Assembly (NCBI GenBank): GCA_963698775.1
Contig: CAVOSE010000072.1
Coordinates: forward strand, 1 to 64,000
Source: Thiohalocapsa sp963698775
Lineage (GTDB): Bacteria > Pseudomonadota > Gammaproteobacteria > Chromatiales > Chromatiaceae
DNA: 64,000 nt
Reading direction: 5' to 3'
Below the pieces are notes generated by a model, which was not told where the DNA came from, did no database searches, and was given only the letters and a program-made list of their open reading frames with translations. Shown here in pieces: positions 61,321 to 64,000 of this stretch. The first letter of the stretch is position 1. Each line of letters begins with the position of its first letter. A program made the translations under genes and the position numbers.

Positions 61321-62818
61321 GCATATCTTGCTGGTGGAACAGGCCAGCGACTGGAAGTCCGGTTTTCCCAAATTGCCGGTGGTCACGGCCCGGGAGTACC
61401 TCGGCGGCGGCGAGGCGTTCTCGCCCAAGCGCCGGTTGCGGGTGGTGAACCTGTGCCGCAGCCACCGCTATCTGAGCATCGGCTATTACTGCTCGCTGCT
61501 GGCGGAGGCGCGTGGTCATAAGGTGGTGCCGAGCGTGCGTACCATGCAGGATCTCTCCAGCCGCGGCATCTACGGCCTCATTACCGACGAACTCAACCAG
61601 CGCGTGCAGCGCCTGTTGGGTAGGCGTCGCGGTGCGGCAACGCCGACGGCCTATGAGCTGACCATCTTCTTCGGGCAATGCGCGACGCGGGAGTTGCAGC
61701 CGCTGGCGCGCGAGATCTTCGAGACCTTTCGCTGCCCGGCGTTGCGGGTCGAACTGAAGCAATCCGATACCGGCGGCGGCAGCTGGCGCATTGGGGCCAT
61801 CAAGGCGCTGACTCTGAACGTCCTAACCGCGGAGCAGGAGCAAGAGTTCTTGACCGCGCTGGAGTGGTACCTGTCGCAGCGTTGGCGACAGCCGCGGGCG
61901 CGTCTGCGTTACCGCTACGATCTGGCCATTCTGCACGATCCGGACGAAGAGCTGCCGCCGTCCAATCCCAAGGCTCTGCGCCGGTTTCAGCAGGCCGGCA
62001 AGGTCTTGGGCGTCAACGTCGAGCTGATTCAGCGCAAGGACTTCGGTCGCCTGGCCGAATATGACGCGTTGTTGATTCGTGAGACCACCCGTATCGGCCA
62101 TCACACCTTTCGTTTCGCCAAGAAGGCTGACAGCGAGGGGATGGTGGTTATCGATGACCCGGACTCGATCCTGCGCTGCACTAACAAGGTGTTTCTGGCA
62201 GAACTGCTGGAGGCCAACCAAGTCCCCCGGCCGCGGACCCAAATCCTGCGTCGCGAGACCTTGTTTGACGTGGAGGCCGCGATTCCCTATCCGGTGGTGC
62301 TGAAGATCCCGGAGGGCTCTTTTTCGCGCGGCGTCTTCAAGGCCAAGGACCGCGCCGAGCTGAAACGGATCGCGCAAAAGTTGTTCAAGGAGTCGGACCT
62401 GATCCTGGCCCAGGAGTACCTCTATACCGAGTTCGATTGGCGCATCGGCATCCTCGGCCGTCGGCCGCTGTATGCCAGCAAATACTTCATGAGCCGTGAC
62501 CATTGGCAGATCGTCCGCCACGAGGGCGACGGCAGTCACGACGAGGGCACCTTCGAGACCGTGCCGGTGGAGCAGGCGCCGAAGGACGTGCTGCGCGTCG
62601 CGCTGCGCGCCGCCAACCTGATCGGCGATGGACTCTATGGCGTCGACGTCAAGGCCACCGCGCGCGGCGCCGTCTGTATCGAGGTCAACGACAACCCGAA
62701 TCTGGACGCCGGCATCGAGGACGCGGTGCTGGGCGAGGACCTCTATCGCGCCATCATCGCGCACATGGTGGAACGCTTGGAGCAGGGGCGGGCCGAGCGG
62801 CGCGGCGGGCGCGGCTGA
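61313..62818 (+). CDS. RimK-family ATP-grasp ligase
   Basis: A 501-residue protein with an extended N-terminal region (HILLVEQASDWKSGFPKLPV; RLRVVNLCRSHRYLSIGYYC) and a C-terminal RimK-like ATP-grasp domain from about residue 285 (FLAELLEANQVPRPRTQILR; VVLKIPEGSFSRGVFK; LAQEYLYTEFDWRIGIL; GVDVKATARGAVCIEVNDNP with the metal ligands). These ligases form peptide or amide bonds using ATP, typically adding glutamate or another amino acid. It is translationally coupled to the GNAT-C39 gene, so they probably act on a common substrate. Confidence 0.85.
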   Translation: MAEHILLVEQASDWKSGFPKLPVVTAREYLGGGEAFSPKRRLRVVNLCRSHRYLSIGYYCSLLAEARGHKVVPSVRTMQDLSSRGIYGLITDELNQRVQRLLGRRRGAATPTAYELTIFFGQCATRELQPLAREIFETFRCPALRVELKQSDTGGGSWRIGAIKALTLNVLTAEQEQEFLTALEWYLSQRWRQPRARLRYRYDLAILHDPDEELPPSNPKALRRFQQAGKVLGVNVELIQRKDFGRLAEYDALLIRETTRIGHHTFRFAKKADSEGMVVIDDPDSILRCTNKVFLAELLEANQVPRPRTQILRRETLFDVEAAIPYPVVLKIPEGSFSRGVFKAKDRAELKRIAQKLFKESDLILAQEYLYTEFDWRIGILGRRPLYASKYFMSRDHWQIVRHEGDGSHDEGTFETVPVEQAPKDVLRVALRAANLIGDGLYGVDVKATARGAVCIEVNDNPNLDAGIEDAVLGEDLYRAIIAHMVERLEQGRAERRGGRG

Positions 62819-62892
62819 GGTCGCGCGCCGGGGTCGCCCCAAGAGGGAGGCGGAGACAACAACGCGCACGAGTCAACCGGACGCGGTAGCAG

Positions 62893-63137
62893 TCAGGGCC
62901 TGCTTGGCGAATGGTTCGACCGGCACCGGCACCGGCACCGGACGGCGGTATCGTCTCGGCATGCTGCTGTTCCATGCCGACGACAGCTTCTTTGCGGAGT
63001 ACGACATCGTTCGCCCGCATCCGGGCAATCCACGCCTGTTCGTCGAGGCGGTCGAAGCCTGGGGCCGGGGCCAGGATATTCGCCGCGACGCGCGGATGAT
63101 GCCGATGCCCGACGAGTTGGCGGCAGCGGACGCCTGA
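62893..63137 (+). pseudogene. 5'-truncated duplicate of the 58979 orphan gene
   Basis: The sequence GLLGEWFDRHR...GMLLFHADDSFFAEYDIVRP repeats the last ~77 residues of the upstream orphan, with a CCGGCA-type triplication (GGCACC x3) and a frame change near 62940, up to the same stop. The direct repeat continues to ~63206, through a truncated ATGCCAGACAC start of the next orphan. The gap 62819-63236 holds only this duplicate. Confidence 0.8.
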
Positions 63138-63236
63138 GCCTTGCTGCCGTCGGCAGGACATTGCATCCGAGTCGAAGCATGCCAGACACATGCGTGATTC
63201 TCATCATAATGGTGTCGGACGTTCCTGCGTTTGGGT

Positions 63237-64000
63237 TTACATTGACCGGCGTTTCCAGTTGGGATGGGCACGCGAGTTGGAGCGGATGGCCTCGTAGACG
63301 AGCTGGAAGCGCTTGCCTCGGGCAGTGACAAAGTCCTGACCGAAAGCACTGTTGCCGGCGAGGATGCCGCGTAGAGGAGCGCCTTTGCTGAACTGAATCA
63401 GCTTCGATCTGAACTGCTTCGCCCACATGCGTTGGCTTTCGCCCGGGCACTCCTGTCGATAGTACACATTTGGGTCCTGGTAGTTGATGCCGCGCACGCT
63501 GTAGCTGCCCTTGATTCGGATCTCCGGATCGCCGGCCTCCCTGATCGGTCCGGCGAAAGCGGTTGGCTGGCTCTGCGGATCGAACCAGGTGCCGTTTTCC
63601 CGCAAGACCCTGCGTGCGTTGATCTGAAGAGAGAAATCGTTTCCGTCTGCGGGGATACCGCCGTGTGCAAACAAGGACTCGCTCTCACTTTCATGCCAAA
63701 ACATCTCTCGAGAACCCCGCCGCCCAAAGAGGTTGCCGCAGTCGAGCGTCTCGGTCTCGGCGTGCGCCGCTCGCCAAGCGGCGCCCCGAACCAAACCGAA
63801 TACCGTCCCTTGGAGGCGACCGCCCGCGCGGCGGATCACGGCTGCCTCTTCGGGATAGGCGCGCGCCCTAGGAATCTCCTTCATGGTGATCCAAGCCCAC
63901 TCACGTTCCTCCTGGTTCGAGGCATCGGAAATGGTCAGTGTGAAATGCCAGTAGGTAGCGGCGCCGGCTGATACAGGCGGTAGGAGGAGGAGGGCGAGGC
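63237..64000 (-). CDS. Secreted protein of unknown function, 5' end beyond the window
   Basis: The frame is open from the window edge (64000) to the stop at 63237. At the edge it reads LALLLLPPVSAGAATYWHFT, a signal-peptide end, so the true start is only a few codons outside; the internal ATG at 63884 is not the start. The mature protein contains ISDASNQEEREWAWITMKEI, INARRVLRENGTWFDPQSQP and AKQFRSKLIQFSKGAPLRGI. No family was recognised. It faces the duplicated orphan fragment. Confidence 0.65.
   Translation of the reverse strand, partial: LALLLLPPVSAGAATYWHFTLTISDASNQEEREWAWITMKEIPRARAYPEEAAVIRRAGGRLQGTVFGLVRGAAWRAAHAETETLDCGNLFGRRGSREMFWHESESESLFAHGGIPADGNDFSLQINARRVLRENGTWFDPQSQPTAFAGPIREAGDPEIRIKGSYSVRGINYQDPNVYYRQECPGESQRMWAKQFRSKLIQFSKGAPLRGILAGNSAFGQDFVTARGKRFQLVYEAIRSNSRAHPNWKRRSM

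Noticed and set aside
63432..63971. A 179-codon plus-strand frame opposite the last gene
   Set aside because: The minus-strand frame has a signal peptide and protein-like sequence running off the window, so the plus frame is a shadow.

Overview
The window looks like the chromosome of a GC-rich gammaproteobacterium, most likely a purple sulfur bacterium of the order Chromatiales. This rests on the gene content and order (smc-zipA-ligA; rnm-yciO-M50 protease-trpS-scpA-scpB-rluB; yciB-yciI-ppiC), on the many Rpn/DUF2887/DUF29-type genes typical of that group, and on dispersed short palindromes. The assignment is an inference from content; no rRNA gene is present to confirm it.

Bases 1-14,000 are an accessory region in decay. 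It starts with three Rpn-type nuclease/transposase genes, one frameshifted and internally deleted, one interrupted by a 159-bp TA-flanked MITE, and one nearly intact. A broken UDP-glucuronate decarboxylase gene follows. Its 3' end is repeated 1 kb away, and the two copies bracket a nucleotidyltransferase/HEPN pair whose HEPN half is truncated. Next come a glycosyltransferase, a metallo-beta-lactamase remnant, a coiled-coil protein gene on the minus strand, an insertion-sequence scrap, a YdcF protein and a lytic transglycosylase. The region ends with a minus-strand exopolysaccharide operon (rfaH, LMW tyrosine phosphatase, export lipoprotein, tyrosine autokinase). rfaH is intact, but the three genes downstream together carry at least eleven frameshifts.

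Bases 14,500-55,300 are mostly intact housekeeping DNA. They include a GNAT gene and a divergent HDAC-like deacetylase / ADP-forming acyl-CoA synthetase-GNAT acetyltransferase pair, which looks like an eraser/writer of protein acetylation. A helicase/exonuclease pair resembles MrfA-MrfB. An M1 peptidase has one frameshift. Further genes are a ChaN-PDZ protein, trhP, trmO, purL, an FGGY kinase with queF, the smc-zipA-ligA block, yciB-yciI-ppiC, and the rnm-to-rluB block. SMC and both of its kleisin partners (ScpA, ScpB) lie within 17 kb. Two predicted secreted enzymes here have lost their catalytic residues: an amidase-signature protein (28,814-30,430) and an alpha-carbonic anhydrase (44,921-45,724).

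Bases 55,300-64,000 are accessory again: an AT-richer secreted orphan, a cyclic-nucleotide-binding protein, argE, two small orphans, and a tightly coupled GNAT-C39 peptidase / RimK-type ATP-grasp ligase pair. That pair is the best candidate for a little-described peptide or metabolite modification system. It sits between two ~300-bp direct repeats, the second of which is a 5'-truncated copy of an upstream orphan gene. The last gene runs off the right edge on the minus strand.

Small palindromes (core GTGCGRCTGAAGYCGCAC or GGGCGAATTTATTCGCCC) punctuate many intergenic gaps. No tRNA, rRNA or CRISPR array was recognised.
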